Below, one piece after another: positions 44,319 through 53,113 of a stretch of 54,849 nt of DNA (its first letter is position 1; the number at the start of each line of letters is the position of its first letter). This DNA comes from Mycolicibacterium sp. Its GTDB lineage: Bacteria > Actinomycetota > Actinomycetes > Mycobacteriales > Mycobacteriaceae. The notes beneath the pieces are model-generated. The model was not told the origin of the DNA. It ran no database searches and saw nothing but the letters and a program-made list of their open reading frames with translations. The position numbers were made by a program, and so were the translations under genes. Location of the stretch: NCBI RefSeq assembly GCF_017853185.1, contig NZ_JAFMJZ010000005.1:1-54849 (forward strand), written 5' to 3'.

Positions 44319-44684
44319 ATGGGCTATCCGCAGCCGCCGTACTGGCCGCCCGCACCGCCGCCGCGTAACACCACGGACGTGGCGGTCTCGGTGATCGTTC
44401 TGGTGCTGACGGTGGTCATCGGCGGGGCCGGCGCGGTGATGAGCCTGTTCTCCCTCGCCTTCCTGGATTACTGCCCGCCGGCGACCTGCAGCGTCGACGG
44501 CGCGGTGACCGCGGTGCTGATGACCATCGCCGTCGCAGCGCTGACCGGGCTGACCGGGCTGATCGTCACGATCATCCGACTCGGGCAACGTAAGACGGCC
44601 TGGCCCTTCGCCGCCGGCACGTTGGCGGTATGCGTGCTGGTGTTCCTCTGCGGTGCGATCGCCTACACCGCCGCGGTCAGCTAG
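44319..44684 (+). CDS. small membrane protein with Pro/Tyr-rich N-terminus
   Basis: The 121-aa product starts MGYPQPPYWPPAPPPRN, then three hydrophobic segments (VAVSVIVLVLTVVIGGAGAVMSLFSLAF; VTAVLMTIAVAALTGLTGLIVTIIRLG; WPFAAGTLAVCVLVFLCGAIAYT). Two Cys (DYCPPATCS) lie between the first two and could bridge outside. The function is unknown. The Pro/Tyr-rich start is common in actinobacterial small membrane proteins. It overlaps the end of the opposing gene by 8 bp. Confidence 0.78.
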   Translation: MGYPQPPYWPPAPPPRNTTDVAVSVIVLVLTVVIGGAGAVMSLFSLAFLDYCPPATCSVDGAVTAVLMTIAVAALTGLTGLIVTIIRLGQRKTAWPFAAGTLAVCVLVFLCGAIAYTAAVS

Positions 44685-45039
44685 AGGACTTCCGTCGCTT
44701 GGCCGCGACCTTCTCGACCACGTTGTTGAACGTCGATCCGAGCGGGAAGCCGACGTAGTGGGTGATGAAGATGGCCATCTCCCGCAGTTCGTCCTCGGTC
44801 ATCTCCGCGTTGTGCAACGCGGCGTTGACCTGAATCTCCGCCAGGTCCGGCAGGCCCAGTGCGGTGACGACGGACAGCGTCATGATGCGCTTGTCCCGCA
44901 TCGACAGACCGGGCCGGCTCCAGATGTCGGCGAACAGGTGGTCGACGGTGAGCGCGAAGTAGTCGCCCGGCATATCGGGCATCTCCCAGCCGTAGACCTC
45001 GTTCATCTTGGCCAGACCCTTGCGGCGCACTTCGTCCAT
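44677..45039 (-). CDS. carboxymuconolactone decarboxylase family protein (Rv0771 position)
   Basis: The 120-aa product is an AhpD/CMD fold protein: LSMRDKRIMTLSVVTALGLPDLAEIQVNAALHNAEMTEDELREMAIFITHYVGFPLGSTFN. The conserved His-rich stretch (LHNAEMT, THYVGFP) is of the CMD group. The redox CxxC of AhpD is absent, so it is not a peroxidase partner. The true substrate is unknown. ATG 45039 overlaps the upstream stop by 1 nt (TGATG). Confidence 0.87.
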   Translation of the reverse strand: MDEVRRKGLAKMNEVYGWEMPDMPGDYFALTVDHLFADIWSRPGLSMRDKRIMTLSVVTALGLPDLAEIQVNAALHNAEMTEDELREMAIFITHYVGFPLGSTFNNVVEKVAAKRRKSSS

Positions 45040-45905
45040 CAGAGCTCCTTCTCGTGCGGCACGCCCAGTCCGGCGGCCAGATTGCGCAGCGCGACCTGCG
45101 CCAGTGGCAGGTCTCGGTCGAGGTCGAGGCCGAGTGAATCACCCAGTCCCAGGGCAAGACTCAGATCCTTCTCGCCCAAGCCCCGGGTATGGGTGAAACC
45201 GTCGTAAAGCCAGTGCCCGGGTTCCAGGACGTGCATGTTGTCGCGGACCATGATCGCTCCGGGTCCACTGGTGAGCGCATCGGTGTGCCGCACCACCCGG
45301 CCCAGCGCCTGCAGGTCCAGGCCCGCCGCCTCGGCCAGTTTCATCGCCTCGCATGCGGCGGCGAATCCGGTGAACGTCAGCATGTTGCGGGCCAGCTTCA
45401 TCCGGGTCCCGGCACCGGGTTCACCGGCGTGGATCACCAGCGACGCCCACCGTTTGAAGACGGGCTTGACCCGTTCGTAGACCTCCCTCGGCGCTCCGAC
45501 CATGGTGGCCAGCTCACCCTTCTGGGCGGCCCCGCCGCCACCACTGACCGGGGCGTCGATGACGTGAATTCCGCTGGGCGCCAACGCCCGGGCCAGTTCG
45601 GCTGCGGTGGTGTCGGCGATGGTGGAGTGGATGGCGATCACGGTGTCGGGTGAGACGTGATCGGCCAACTGCGCCACCACATCCCGTACCTGGGCATCGT
45701 CGAGGACGGTGATGCTGATCAGGTCGGCGGCGGCCACGTCCGCGATGCCGCCTGCCGCGGTGGCACCGGCCTCGATGAAGGGCTCCATCGCCTCGTCGCG
45801 CACGTCGTAGACGATCAGCCCGTCCGGCCAGTCCACCAGGCGCATGGCCTTGGGGGCGCCCATGCTCCCCAGTCCGATATAGCCCAGCCTGATGTGCTCG
45901 CTCAT
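45039..45905 (-). CDS. 3-hydroxyisobutyrate dehydrogenase-like oxidoreductase (Rv0770 position)
   Basis: The 288-aa beta-hydroxyacid dehydrogenase has NAD(P) loop LGYIGLGSMGAPKA, DAPVSGGGGAAQKGELATMVG (substrate loop), the catalytic Lys in TRMKLARNMLTFT and a C-terminal helical domain. It probably oxidises a short beta-hydroxyacid or reduces a semialdehyde. The ATG at 45905 overlaps the SDR stop (ATGA). It is part of the operon aldehyde dehydrogenase - SDR - this gene - CMD. Confidence 0.9.
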   Translation of the reverse strand: MSEHIRLGYIGLGSMGAPKAMRLVDWPDGLIVYDVRDEAMEPFIEAGATAAGGIADVAAADLISITVLDDAQVRDVVAQLADHVSPDTVIAIHSTIADTTAAELARALAPSGIHVIDAPVSGGGGAAQKGELATMVGAPREVYERVKPVFKRWASLVIHAGEPGAGTRMKLARNMLTFTGFAAACEAMKLAEAAGLDLQALGRVVRHTDALTSGPGAIMVRDNMHVLEPGHWLYDGFTHTRGLGEKDLSLALGLGDSLGLDLDRDLPLAQVALRNLAAGLGVPHEKEL

Positions 45906-46654
45906 GACCGGATGATCTGTCCGCCGTCGACGTTGAAGATCTGCCCGGTGATCCACTTCGCCTGATCGGACAGCAGGAAAAGGCACATGCCGACCAGGTC
46001 CTCGGGTTCCCCCATCCGGCTGAGCGGGATCCGCGACACGATGTCGTCGACGATCTGCTTCGGAGTCGTGACCCGGTTGGCCTCGGTGTCGATCGGCCCG
46101 GGGGCGATGGCGTTGATGCGGATCTTCTGCCAGCCGAGTTCACGCGAGAGCTGCTGGGTGAGGCCGTTGACGCCGGCCTTCGCCAGACCGTAGTAGTTGG
46201 CGTAAAGCCAAGCCGCGGTGGATGACTGGTTGACGATCGCACCGCCGCCACGAGCCGCCATCTTCTTGTAGACCGCACGGGTGCAGACCAGTGCACCGTC
46301 GAGATTCACACTCATGAACCGCTTGTAGTAGTCCCAGTCGACGGTGAGCAGCATGTCCAACTTCATGCCACCGAAGATCGCCGCGTTGTTGACCAGGTAG
46401 TCGATGCCGCCGAACTCGGCCACGGTGCGTTCGGCCATCACCTTGGCCGATTCCGGATCCGAGACGTCGACCGGAACGGCCAGCGCGGATCCGCCCTCGG
46501 CCCGGATGCCGGCGGCCACCTTCTCGGCCCCGTCGAGGTTGATGTCGGCCACCACCACCGCGGCGCCCTCGCGGGCCAGTGCCTCCGCATAGACCTGACC
46601 GATGCCGCCGCCGGCGCCGGTGACGATCCCGACCTTCTCGTCGAACTGTCCCAC
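45902..46654 (-). CDS. SDR family oxidoreductase (Rv0769 position)
   Basis: The 250-aa classical SDR has TGAGGGIGQVYAEALA as cofactor loop, NNAAIFGG, QSSTAAW with catalytic Ser, YYGLAKAGVNGLT (YxxxK) and a final VDGG. GTG 46654 was chosen because AAGGAG lies 5 nt upstream. The ORF is open further to 46681. It follows the aldehyde dehydrogenase gene by 10 nt. Confidence 0.9.
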   Translation of the reverse strand: MGQFDEKVGIVTGAGGGIGQVYAEALAREGAAVVVADINLDGAEKVAAGIRAEGGSALAVPVDVSDPESAKVMAERTVAEFGGIDYLVNNAAIFGGMKLDMLLTVDWDYYKRFMSVNLDGALVCTRAVYKKMAARGGGAIVNQSSTAAWLYANYYGLAKAGVNGLTQQLSRELGWQKIRINAIAPGPIDTEANRVTTPKQIVDDIVSRIPLSRMGEPEDLVGMCLFLLSDQAKWITGQIFNVDGGQIIRS

Positions 46655-46664
46655 TGTTTCTCCT

Positions 46665-48128
46665 TCAGACCGCTGTCGCAATGGATTTCAGCTCGAGGTA
46701 CTCCTCGAACCCGGCGATGCCCATCTCGCGGCCGACGCCGGACTGCTTGTACCCGCCGAACGGCACGTCGGCGGAGTACCAGACCCCGCCGTTGACGTTC
46801 ACGGTGCCGACCCGCAGACGATTCGCCACGTTCTGGGCACGCTCGGCATCGCCGCTGAACACCGTGCCGGACAGGCCGAACGGCGAGTCGTTGGCGATCC
46901 GCACGGCGTCGGCGTCGCCGTCGTGCGCGATGACGGTCAGCACCGGGCCGAAGATCTCCTCACGGGCCACCCGGGCGTCGTTGTCCAGGCCGGCGATCAC
47001 GGTGGGTTCGATGAAGAAGCCCCGGTCGCGGTCCGCGGGCCGGCCGCCGCCGCAGGCGAAGCTGCCGCCCTCGGCGAGAGCAAGGTCGAGATAGGACTGG
47101 ACCCGGTCACGCTGACGCGCGGAAATCACTGGGCCGCAGATCGTTCCGGGGCTGGTGGGGTCTCCGGGTTTGATTCCGGACATGGTCGCGGCGGCAGCGC
47201 CGACGGCCTCGTCATAGCGGGCCCGCGGCACCACCAGCCTGGTGGTGATGGCGCAGCCCTGACCGGCGTGCATGCACGCGGTGAATGCGGCCATCGCGCA
47301 GGCGGCGGCCAGATCCGCGTCGTCGAGGACCAGGAACGCCGACTTGCCACCCAGTTCCAGGAACACCTTCTTGATGGTGACCGCACCGGCCGCCATCACC
47401 GCACGGCCGGTCGCCGTCGATCCGGTGAACGAGACCATGTCGACCCGCGGGTCCGATGACAACATCGCTCCAAGCGCATGATCGTCGGAGGTGACGATAT
47501 TGAGCACCCCGGGCGGAAGGTCGGTCTGCGCGGCCAGCTCGCCGAGAACCGCTGCGCACCAGGGGGTGTCGGGCGCCGGTTTGAGGACGACGGTGTTGCC
47601 GGCCGCCAGTGCCGGGCCGATCTTGGCGAGGTTGATCTGGTGCGGGAAGTTCCACGGCGTGATGGCGGCGACGACACCGACCGCTTCACGGACGACGGTC
47701 CGCCGGGTGGGGATGCCCATCGGTTTCGCGACGCCGAGATCGGTGCGCCACTGATAGCTCTCCGCGGTGTCGGCGGCGAAGCTCAGATCGGCGACCGGTC
47801 CCTCGAGTTGAGCAGCCGCGGTGAGCATCCGGGGGGCGCCGACCTCGGCCATGGTGATCTCGCGCAGATCCTCGACATGCTCGCGCATGGCGGCCTGCAA
47901 CTGGCGGATGCAGCGCACCCGGAGCTCGGTGTGCGTCGACCAGTCGGTGTCGTCGAAGGCGCGACGTGCGGCATCGAGCGCGCTGCTCGCGTCACCGGCG
48001 TCGGCGTTGGCGGCGGTGCCCAGCACCTCCTCGGTGGCGGGATTGACGGTCTCGAAGCGGCCCGCCGCGCCGGGCACCAGGCGCCCGTCGATGAACAGAT
48101 CACTGTTGCGCTCGGCAGCTATCGCCAT
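46665..48128 (-). CDS. aldA: aldehyde dehydrogenase (AldA-like)
   Basis: The 487-aa NAD(P)-dependent enzyme of the ALDH superfamily has ITPWNFPHQINLAKIGPALAAGNTVVLKPA (cofactor and Lys), FTGSTATGRAV, the general base Glu in FLELGGKSAFLV and the nucleophilic Cys in MHAGQGCAITTR, and EEIFGPVLTVI. It corresponds to Rv0768. ATG 48128 has GGGAG at good spacing; an ATG two codons upstream has none. A candidate TetR operator (48149-48160) lies in its leader. Confidence 0.93.
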   Translation of the reverse strand: MAIAAERNSDLFIDGRLVPGAAGRFETVNPATEEVLGTAANADAGDASSALDAARRAFDDTDWSTHTELRVRCIRQLQAAMREHVEDLREITMAEVGAPRMLTAAAQLEGPVADLSFAADTAESYQWRTDLGVAKPMGIPTRRTVVREAVGVVAAITPWNFPHQINLAKIGPALAAGNTVVLKPAPDTPWCAAVLGELAAQTDLPPGVLNIVTSDDHALGAMLSSDPRVDMVSFTGSTATGRAVMAAGAVTIKKVFLELGGKSAFLVLDDADLAAACAMAAFTACMHAGQGCAITTRLVVPRARYDEAVGAAAATMSGIKPGDPTSPGTICGPVISARQRDRVQSYLDLALAEGGSFACGGGRPADRDRGFFIEPTVIAGLDNDARVAREEIFGPVLTVIAHDGDADAVRIANDSPFGLSGTVFSGDAERAQNVANRLRVGTVNVNGGVWYSADVPFGGYKQSGVGREMGIAGFEEYLELKSIATAV

Positions 48129-48148
48129 CCGCATCTCCCGCCGATCAT

Positions 48149-48160
48149 GGACACCTGTCC
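48149..48160. promoter_or_regulatory. TetR operator candidate 1 (upstream of aldA)
   Basis: GGACA-CC-TGTCC is a perfect inverted repeat with a 2-nt centre, 21-32 bp upstream of the aldA ATG. Its arms match the palindromes at 48251 and 53043. Confidence 0.6.
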
Positions 48161-48244
48161 GGTTCACTCGTTGGAACCCTAACCGCCCGTTAAAGCGCTA
48201 TGCAAGGTTCAATTCGGACTCTTGCGTCGGACACCGCTTCACCC

Positions 48245-48256
48245 TACGGTGGACAT
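48245..48256 (+). promoter_or_regulatory. tetR promoter -10, leaderless
   Basis: TACGGT (48245-48250) is 6 nt before the GTG at 48257, with no ribosome site. The transcription start would be at or next to the codon. Confidence 0.55.
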
Positions 48257-48262
48257 GTGTCC
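48251..48262. promoter_or_regulatory. TetR operator candidate 2 (over the tetR start)
   Basis: GGACA-TG-TGTCC lies directly after the -10 box and spans the predicted transcription and translation start of the tetR gene. It is placed for autorepression. Confidence 0.6.
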
Positions 48263-48886
48263 AGTAACGCAGTAGCGGAGTCGCCGCGGCGCCCTCGGCA
48301 GGAGGAGACCTTCCGCAAACTGGTCGGCGCCGCACTGGAGACACTGCGCGGCTCGTCCTACGCCGACCTCACCGTGCGGGCGGTGGCGGCCCGGGCCAAC
48401 GTCGCCCCGGCCACCGCGTACACCTACTTCTCGTCGAAGAACCATCTGGTCGCCGAGGTCTATCTCGACCTGATCCGCGAGGTGCCGTTCTTCACCGACG
48501 TCAACGACAGCCGGCTCAGCCGGGTTCAGCAGGCGTTGCGCAGCCTGGCACTCGTGGTGGCCGACGAACCCGAGGTGGCCGCGGCCTGCACCACCGCACT
48601 GCTGAGCAACGACGCCGCCGTGCAGGTGGTGCGCGAGCGGATCGGTGCCGAGATCCACAAACGCATCAAGTCCGCGCTGGGGCCCGACACCGAGGCACGC
48701 ACGGTCGCCGCGCTGGAGATGAGCTATTTCGGGGCGCTGGTGCAAGCCGGCAGCGGGGCATTCACCTACCGCCAGATCGCCGACCGGTTGGGCTACGTGG
48801 CGGGGCTGCTACTGGGAGGCGACGATGCGGGCCGCACAGCGGCCCGAGGAGGAGCCGACCGCTCAAACCGGGGGGGAGTCGCATGA
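48257..48886 (+). CDS. TetR family regulator of the cyp51 region (Rv0767c position)
   Basis: The 209-aa product has an N-terminal TetR HTH (ETFRKLVGAALETLRGSSYADLTVRAVAARANVAPATAYTYFSSKNHLVAEVYLDL) and a helical C-terminal domain. The first 20 residues are polar (SSNAVAESPRRPRQEE). The GTG at 48257 was chosen for the leaderless -10 and the family start; 48200 would add 19 residues with no site. It overlaps cyp123 by 4 nt (ATGA). The repeated palindromes at 48149, 48251 and 53043 are its likely operators by position. Confidence 0.9.
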   Translation: MSSNAVAESPRRPRQEETFRKLVGAALETLRGSSYADLTVRAVAARANVAPATAYTYFSSKNHLVAEVYLDLIREVPFFTDVNDSRLSRVQQALRSLALVVADEPEVAAACTTALLSNDAAVQVVRERIGAEIHKRIKSALGPDTEARTVAALEMSYFGALVQAGSGAFTYRQIADRLGYVAGLLLGGDDAGRTAARGGADRSNRGGVA

Positions 48887-50097
48887 CCGTCGACCTCGTC
48901 CTGGACCCCTACAGCTACGACTTCCACGAGGACCCGTACCCGTACTACAAGCGGCTGCGCGACGAGGCGCCGCTGTACCGCAACGACGAACTGAACTTCT
49001 GGGCGTTGACCCGGCATGCCGACGTGCACAAGGGTTTTCGCAACAGCACCGAGCTCTCCAACAAGCTCGGGGTGTCGCTGGACCCGATATCCCGCACGCC
49101 CGAGGCGTACCGGACCATGTCGTTCCTGGCGATGGACGATCCGGGGCACCTACGTCTGCGGACGCTGGTGTCCAAGGGGTTCACCCCGAGACGGATCCGT
49201 GAACTCGAAGCCCGCGTGCTGGAACTGACCCGCGAGCACCTCGAGACCGCCCTGGAGTCCGACAGCTTCGACTACATCACCGATTTCGCCGGACTGCTGC
49301 CGATGGACGTGATCTCCGAACTCGTCGGTGTACCGCATGAGGACCGGCAGAACCTGCGTGCACTGGCCGACACGGTGATGCACCGCGAGGACGGCGTCTC
49401 CGACGTTCCCCGGTCGGCACTGGTCGCGGCGATGGACCTGCTGGTCTACTACGCCGACATGGTCAAGCAGCGCCGCAAGCAGCCCACCGACGATCTGACC
49501 TCGGCGCTCATCGCGGCGGAGATCGACGGTGACCGCCTCGGCGACGACGAGATCATGGCCTTCCTGTTCCTGATGGTGGTGGCCGGGAACGAGACCACCA
49601 CGAAGCTGCTCGGCAACGCGATCTACTGGGCCGCCATGAATCCCGACCAGCTGGCCGGCGTGCTGGCCGACCACTCCCGGATTCCGCTGTGGGTGGAGGA
49701 GACGCTGCGCTACGACACCTCCAGCCAGATCCTGGCGCGAGTGGTGGTCGAGGACATCGAGTTCCACGGCACCACGCTGCACAGCGGCGACACCCTGCTG
49801 CTGGTCCCAGGCTCCGCGCACCGCGACGAGCGGGTCTTCGACGATCCCGACGCATTCCGGATCGACCGTGAAATCGGTTCGAAACTCCTGAGTTTCGGCA
49901 GCGGAGCGCACTTCTGCCTGGGGGCGCACCTGGCCCGGATGGAGGCGCGCGTCGCCCTGAACGAGCTACTGGTGAACGTCAGCGGATTCGAGGTCGACGC
50001 CGCCAACGCCGTGCGCGTCCATTCCAGCAGTGTGCGTGGATTCGCACATCTCCCGATAACAGTGAAGAAGGTCCCCATCACCGTGAAGAAGGTCTGA
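48883..50097 (+). CDS. cyp123: cytochrome P450 CYP123
   Basis: The 404-aa P450 has I-helix VVAGNETTT, the E-x-x-R motif in EETLRYD and the heme loop FGSGAHFCLGAHLARME (Cys at about residue 345). N-terminal TDP-like start LDPYSYDFHEDPYPYYKRLRD is typical of bacterial class I P450s that use a ferredoxin, such as the one at 52283. It corresponds to Rv0766c. The substrate is unknown. The C-terminus carries a tandem repeat, PITVKKV PITVKKV, encoded by two similar 21-bp units (50053-50073, 50074-50094). Confidence 0.92.
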   Translation: MTVDLVLDPYSYDFHEDPYPYYKRLRDEAPLYRNDELNFWALTRHADVHKGFRNSTELSNKLGVSLDPISRTPEAYRTMSFLAMDDPGHLRLRTLVSKGFTPRRIRELEARVLELTREHLETALESDSFDYITDFAGLLPMDVISELVGVPHEDRQNLRALADTVMHREDGVSDVPRSALVAAMDLLVYYADMVKQRRKQPTDDLTSALIAAEIDGDRLGDDEIMAFLFLMVVAGNETTTKLLGNAIYWAAMNPDQLAGVLADHSRIPLWVEETLRYDTSSQILARVVVEDIEFHGTTLHSGDTLLLVPGSAHRDERVFDDPDAFRIDREIGSKLLSFGSGAHFCLGAHLARMEARVALNELLVNVSGFEVDAANAVRVHSSSVRGFAHLPITVKKVPITVKKV

Positions 50098-50915
50098 TGC
50101 CCCGCTTCGATCCGCACCCGGCCCGCCGCCCCGCCCTCATCGCGGGGGCGTCGTCGGGGATCGGCGCCGCCACCGCCCTGGAACTCTCCGCCAAGGGCTT
50201 CCCGGTCGCCCTCGGCGCCCGCCGGCTGGAACGCTGCGAGGAACTCGCCGCGAAGATCCGTGCCGACGGCGGCGAGGCGATCGCACTCCCCCTCGACGTC
50301 ACCGATCCGGACTCGGTGACCGAATTCGTCCGGCGTGCGACCGCGGAACTCGGCGATATCGAGGTGCTGGTGGCCGGGGCCGGCGACACCTTCTTCGGCC
50401 GCCTCTACGAGATCAGCACCGACGATTTCGCCGCGCAGGTCCAGGTGCACCTGATCGGGGCCAACCGACTGGCCACCGCGGTGCTGCCGGACATGGTGAA
50501 GCGCCAGCGCGGCGACGTCATCTTCATCGGTTCCGACGTCGCCCTGCGCCAGCGCCCACACATGGGCGGCTACGGCGCCGCCAAGGCGGGCCTGCTGGCC
50601 ATGGTGACCAACCTGCAGATGGAACTCGAGGGCACCGGCGTGCGTGCCTCGATCGTCCACCCCGGTCCCACCCAGACCGAGATGGGCTGGAGCCTCTCGC
50701 CGGAGACCGTGGGACCCGCCCTGGAGGACTGGGCCAAGTGGGGCCAGGCCCGGCACTCCTATTTCCTGCGCGCCGCCGATCTGGCCCGCGCCATCGCGTT
50801 CGTCGCCGAGACCCCGCGCGGCGGATTCGTCGTCTCGATGGAACTGCAGCCCGAGGCGCCGCTGTCGGACGCACCCAAGGAACGTCAGCAACTGAAGTAC
50901 CCGGAGGAATCGTGA
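50097..50915 (+). CDS. SDR family oxidoreductase (Rv0765c position)
   Basis: The 272-aa classical SDR has AGASSGIGAATALELS, catalytic region FIGSDVALRQRPHMGGYGAAKAGLL (YxxxK: YGAAK) and HPGPTQTEM. It lies between two P450 genes. ATG 50097 overlaps the cyp123 stop by 1 nt (TGATG) and its own stop overlaps cyp51 (GTGA). An oxidoreductase in a sterol-related operon could be a 3-ketoreductase or similar, but this is only inferred. Confidence 0.9.
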   Translation: MPRFDPHPARRPALIAGASSGIGAATALELSAKGFPVALGARRLERCEELAAKIRADGGEAIALPLDVTDPDSVTEFVRRATAELGDIEVLVAGAGDTFFGRLYEISTDDFAAQVQVHLIGANRLATAVLPDMVKRQRGDVIFIGSDVALRQRPHMGGYGAAKAGLLAMVTNLQMELEGTGVRASIVHPGPTQTEMGWSLSPETVGPALEDWAKWGQARHSYFLRAADLARAIAFVAETPRGGFVVSMELQPEAPLSDAPKERQQLKYPEES

Positions 50916-52279
50916 CTGTCGCACAAGAGGTTCGGCGAGTTTCCGGCGGCGAGGGAGAGCACGGCCACCTCGACGAGTTCAGCACCGACCCGATCGCCCT
51001 GATGCAACGTGTTCGCGACGAGTGCGGCGACGTCGGCTACTTCCAACTGGCCGGCAAGAAGGTGATCCTGCTGACCGGCGCCGAGGCGAACGAGTTCTTC
51101 TTCCGCGCCGCCGACGAGGATCTCGACCAGGCCGAGGCCTACCCGTTCATGACGCCGATCTTCGGCCAGGGCGTGGTGTTCGACGCCAGCCCCGAGCGCC
51201 GCAAGGAGATGCTGCACAACTCCGCGCTGCGCGGCGACCACATGAAGAGCCATGCGCGCACCATCGAGCGCGAAGTACGACGGATGATCGAGAACTGGGG
51301 CGACGAGGGCGAGATCGACCTGCTGGAGTTCTTCCCGGAGCTGACCATCTACACCTCGACGGCCTGCCTGATCGGCCGCAAGTTCCGCGAACAGCTCGAC
51401 GCCCGGTTCGCCGGTTTCTACCACCAACTGGAGCGCGGCACCGACCCGCTCTGCTACGTCGACCCCTACCTGCCGATCGAGAGTTTCCGGGTGCGCGACG
51501 AAGCGCGCAAGGGACTGGTCGCGCTGGTGCAGGAGATCATGGACGGCCGGATCGCCAACCCGCCGGAGGACAAGAGCAAGCGCGACATGCTCGACGTGCT
51601 GGTGACGATCAAAGACGACGAGGGCAACCCGCGGTTCTCCGCCGACGAGATCACCGGCATGTTCATCTCGCTGATGTTCGCCGGTCATCACACCAGTGCC
51701 GGCACCTCGGCGTGGACGCTGATCGAACTCATGCGCAACCCGGACATCTACGCCGACGTCACCAGGGAACTCGACGACCTCTACGCCGACGGCCAGGAGG
51801 TGAGTTTCCATGCGCTGCGCCAGATTCCGCAGTTGGAGAACGTCATCAAGGAGACCCTGCGACTGCACCCGCCGCTGATCATCCTGATGCGGGTGGCCCA
51901 GGACGAGTTCGAGGTCGAAGGTAACGCCATCCACAAGGGTGACTTCGTCGCGGCCTCGCCGGCCATCTCCAACCGGATCGCCGAGGACTTTCCCGACCCG
52001 GAGTCCTTCCTTCCGGAACGGTACGACAAGCCGCGCGAGGAGGACGTCCTGCACCGCTGGACCTGGATCCCGTTCGGCGCCGGACGGCACCGCTGCGTGG
52101 GTGCGGCGTTCGGCACCATGCAGATCAAGGCCATCTTCTCAGTCCTGTTGCGGGAGTACGAGTTCGAGATGGCCCAGCCGCCGGAGAGCTACCACAACGA
52201 CCATTCGAAGATGATCGTTCAGCTCGCCCGGCCCGCGAAGGTCCGGTACCGCCGGCGGCCCAAGCCGGAAGGGGCCTGA
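50912..52279 (+). CDS. cyp51: sterol 14-alpha-demethylase CYP51
   Basis: The 455-aa P450 matches the family sequence closely: the B-prime region YPFMTPIFGQGVVFDASPERRKEML, I-helix FAGHHTSAGTSAW (the diagnostic CYP51 FAGHHTS motif), KETLRLHPPL and the heme loop FGAGRHRCVGAAFG with Cys395. It removes the 14-alpha-methyl group of sterols in three oxidation steps. The role in mycobacteria is unclear, since they do not make sterols de novo as far as known. The start is GTG at 50912 with GGAGG 4 nt upstream. Confidence 0.97.
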   Translation: MTVAQEVRRVSGGEGEHGHLDEFSTDPIALMQRVRDECGDVGYFQLAGKKVILLTGAEANEFFFRAADEDLDQAEAYPFMTPIFGQGVVFDASPERRKEMLHNSALRGDHMKSHARTIEREVRRMIENWGDEGEIDLLEFFPELTIYTSTACLIGRKFREQLDARFAGFYHQLERGTDPLCYVDPYLPIESFRVRDEARKGLVALVQEIMDGRIANPPEDKSKRDMLDVLVTIKDDEGNPRFSADEITGMFISLMFAGHHTSAGTSAWTLIELMRNPDIYADVTRELDDLYADGQEVSFHALRQIPQLENVIKETLRLHPPLIILMRVAQDEFEVEGNAIHKGDFVAASPAISNRIAEDFPDPESFLPERYDKPREEDVLHRWTWIPFGAGRHRCVGAAFGTMQIKAIFSVLLREYEFEMAQPPESYHNDHSKMIVQLARPAKVRYRRRPKPEGA

Positions 52280-52494
<215 letters not shown>

Positions 52495-52495
<1 letters not shown>

Positions 52496-53040
52496 TGGCA
52501 GCCCAACCACGCGAGCAACTGGAGGACTTCGTCACCCGGTGGCTGGAGGTCAACCGCGAGGCCGAACGCAACGGCGACTGGACGCCGCTGGGCGACTTCT
52601 ACGCCGAGGACGCCACCTACGGCTGGAACATCGGCCCCAAAGAGGACGTGATGTGCGTCGGCAAGCAGGAGATCAAAGACATCGCCCTCGGTTTGGAGAT
52701 GGCCGGCCTGCAGGGCTGGACCTACCCGTACCAGAAGGTGTTGATCGACGAGAAGATCGGCGAGGTGGTCGGCTTCTGGAAGCAGGTCGCCACCGATGCC
52801 GACGGCAACAGCCAGGAGATCTACGGCATCGGTGGCAGTTGGTTCCGGCTCAATGCCGACGGCCTGATCGAGTGGCAGCGCGACTTCTTCGACTTCGGCC
52901 ATGTCCAGAAGCTGTACATGCAGCTGATCCAGGAGGGGAAGCTGTCCAAGGGCATGCAGGAGCGCATCCAGCGCAGCATGGCCGGCGAGAAGCTGCCCGG
53001 CTACTACCCGCTGGGCCAGGCGCCGGTACCCATCTGGTGA
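52495..53040 (+). CDS. NTF2/SnoaL-like protein (Rv0762c position)
   Basis: The 181-aa product has an NTF2-like fold: LEDFVTRWLEVNREAERNGDWTPLGDFYAEDATYGWN, KEDVMCVGKQEIKDIALG, QEIYGIGGSWFRLNADGLIEWQRDFFDFGHVQ. ATG 52495 overlaps the ferredoxin stop (TGATG). Placed in the cyp51 operon, it may bind or isomerise a steroid-like product, but no catalytic residues are certain. Confidence 0.85.
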
Positions 53041-53042
53041 CT

Positions 53043-53054
53043 TGACACCTGTCA
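53043..53054. promoter_or_regulatory. TetR operator candidate 3 (upstream of adhB)
   Basis: TGACA-CC-TGTCA is a perfect palindrome with the same GACA-NN-TGTC core as the sites at 48149 and 48251. It overlaps TTGACA (53042-53047), a consensus-like -35 hexamer, with a TATGAC -10 candidate at 53063. A bound repressor would block the -35. Confidence 0.6.
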
Positions 53055-53113
53055 GGTCCTACTATGACCTCACCGAACGTGTTCTGGATCACTCGACCAC
53101 CCTGGAGGACTGC

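Noticed and set aside
43001..44368. 455-codon plus-strand frame antisense to the carboxyltransferase
   Set aside because: It is a mirror frame with no recognisable domain.
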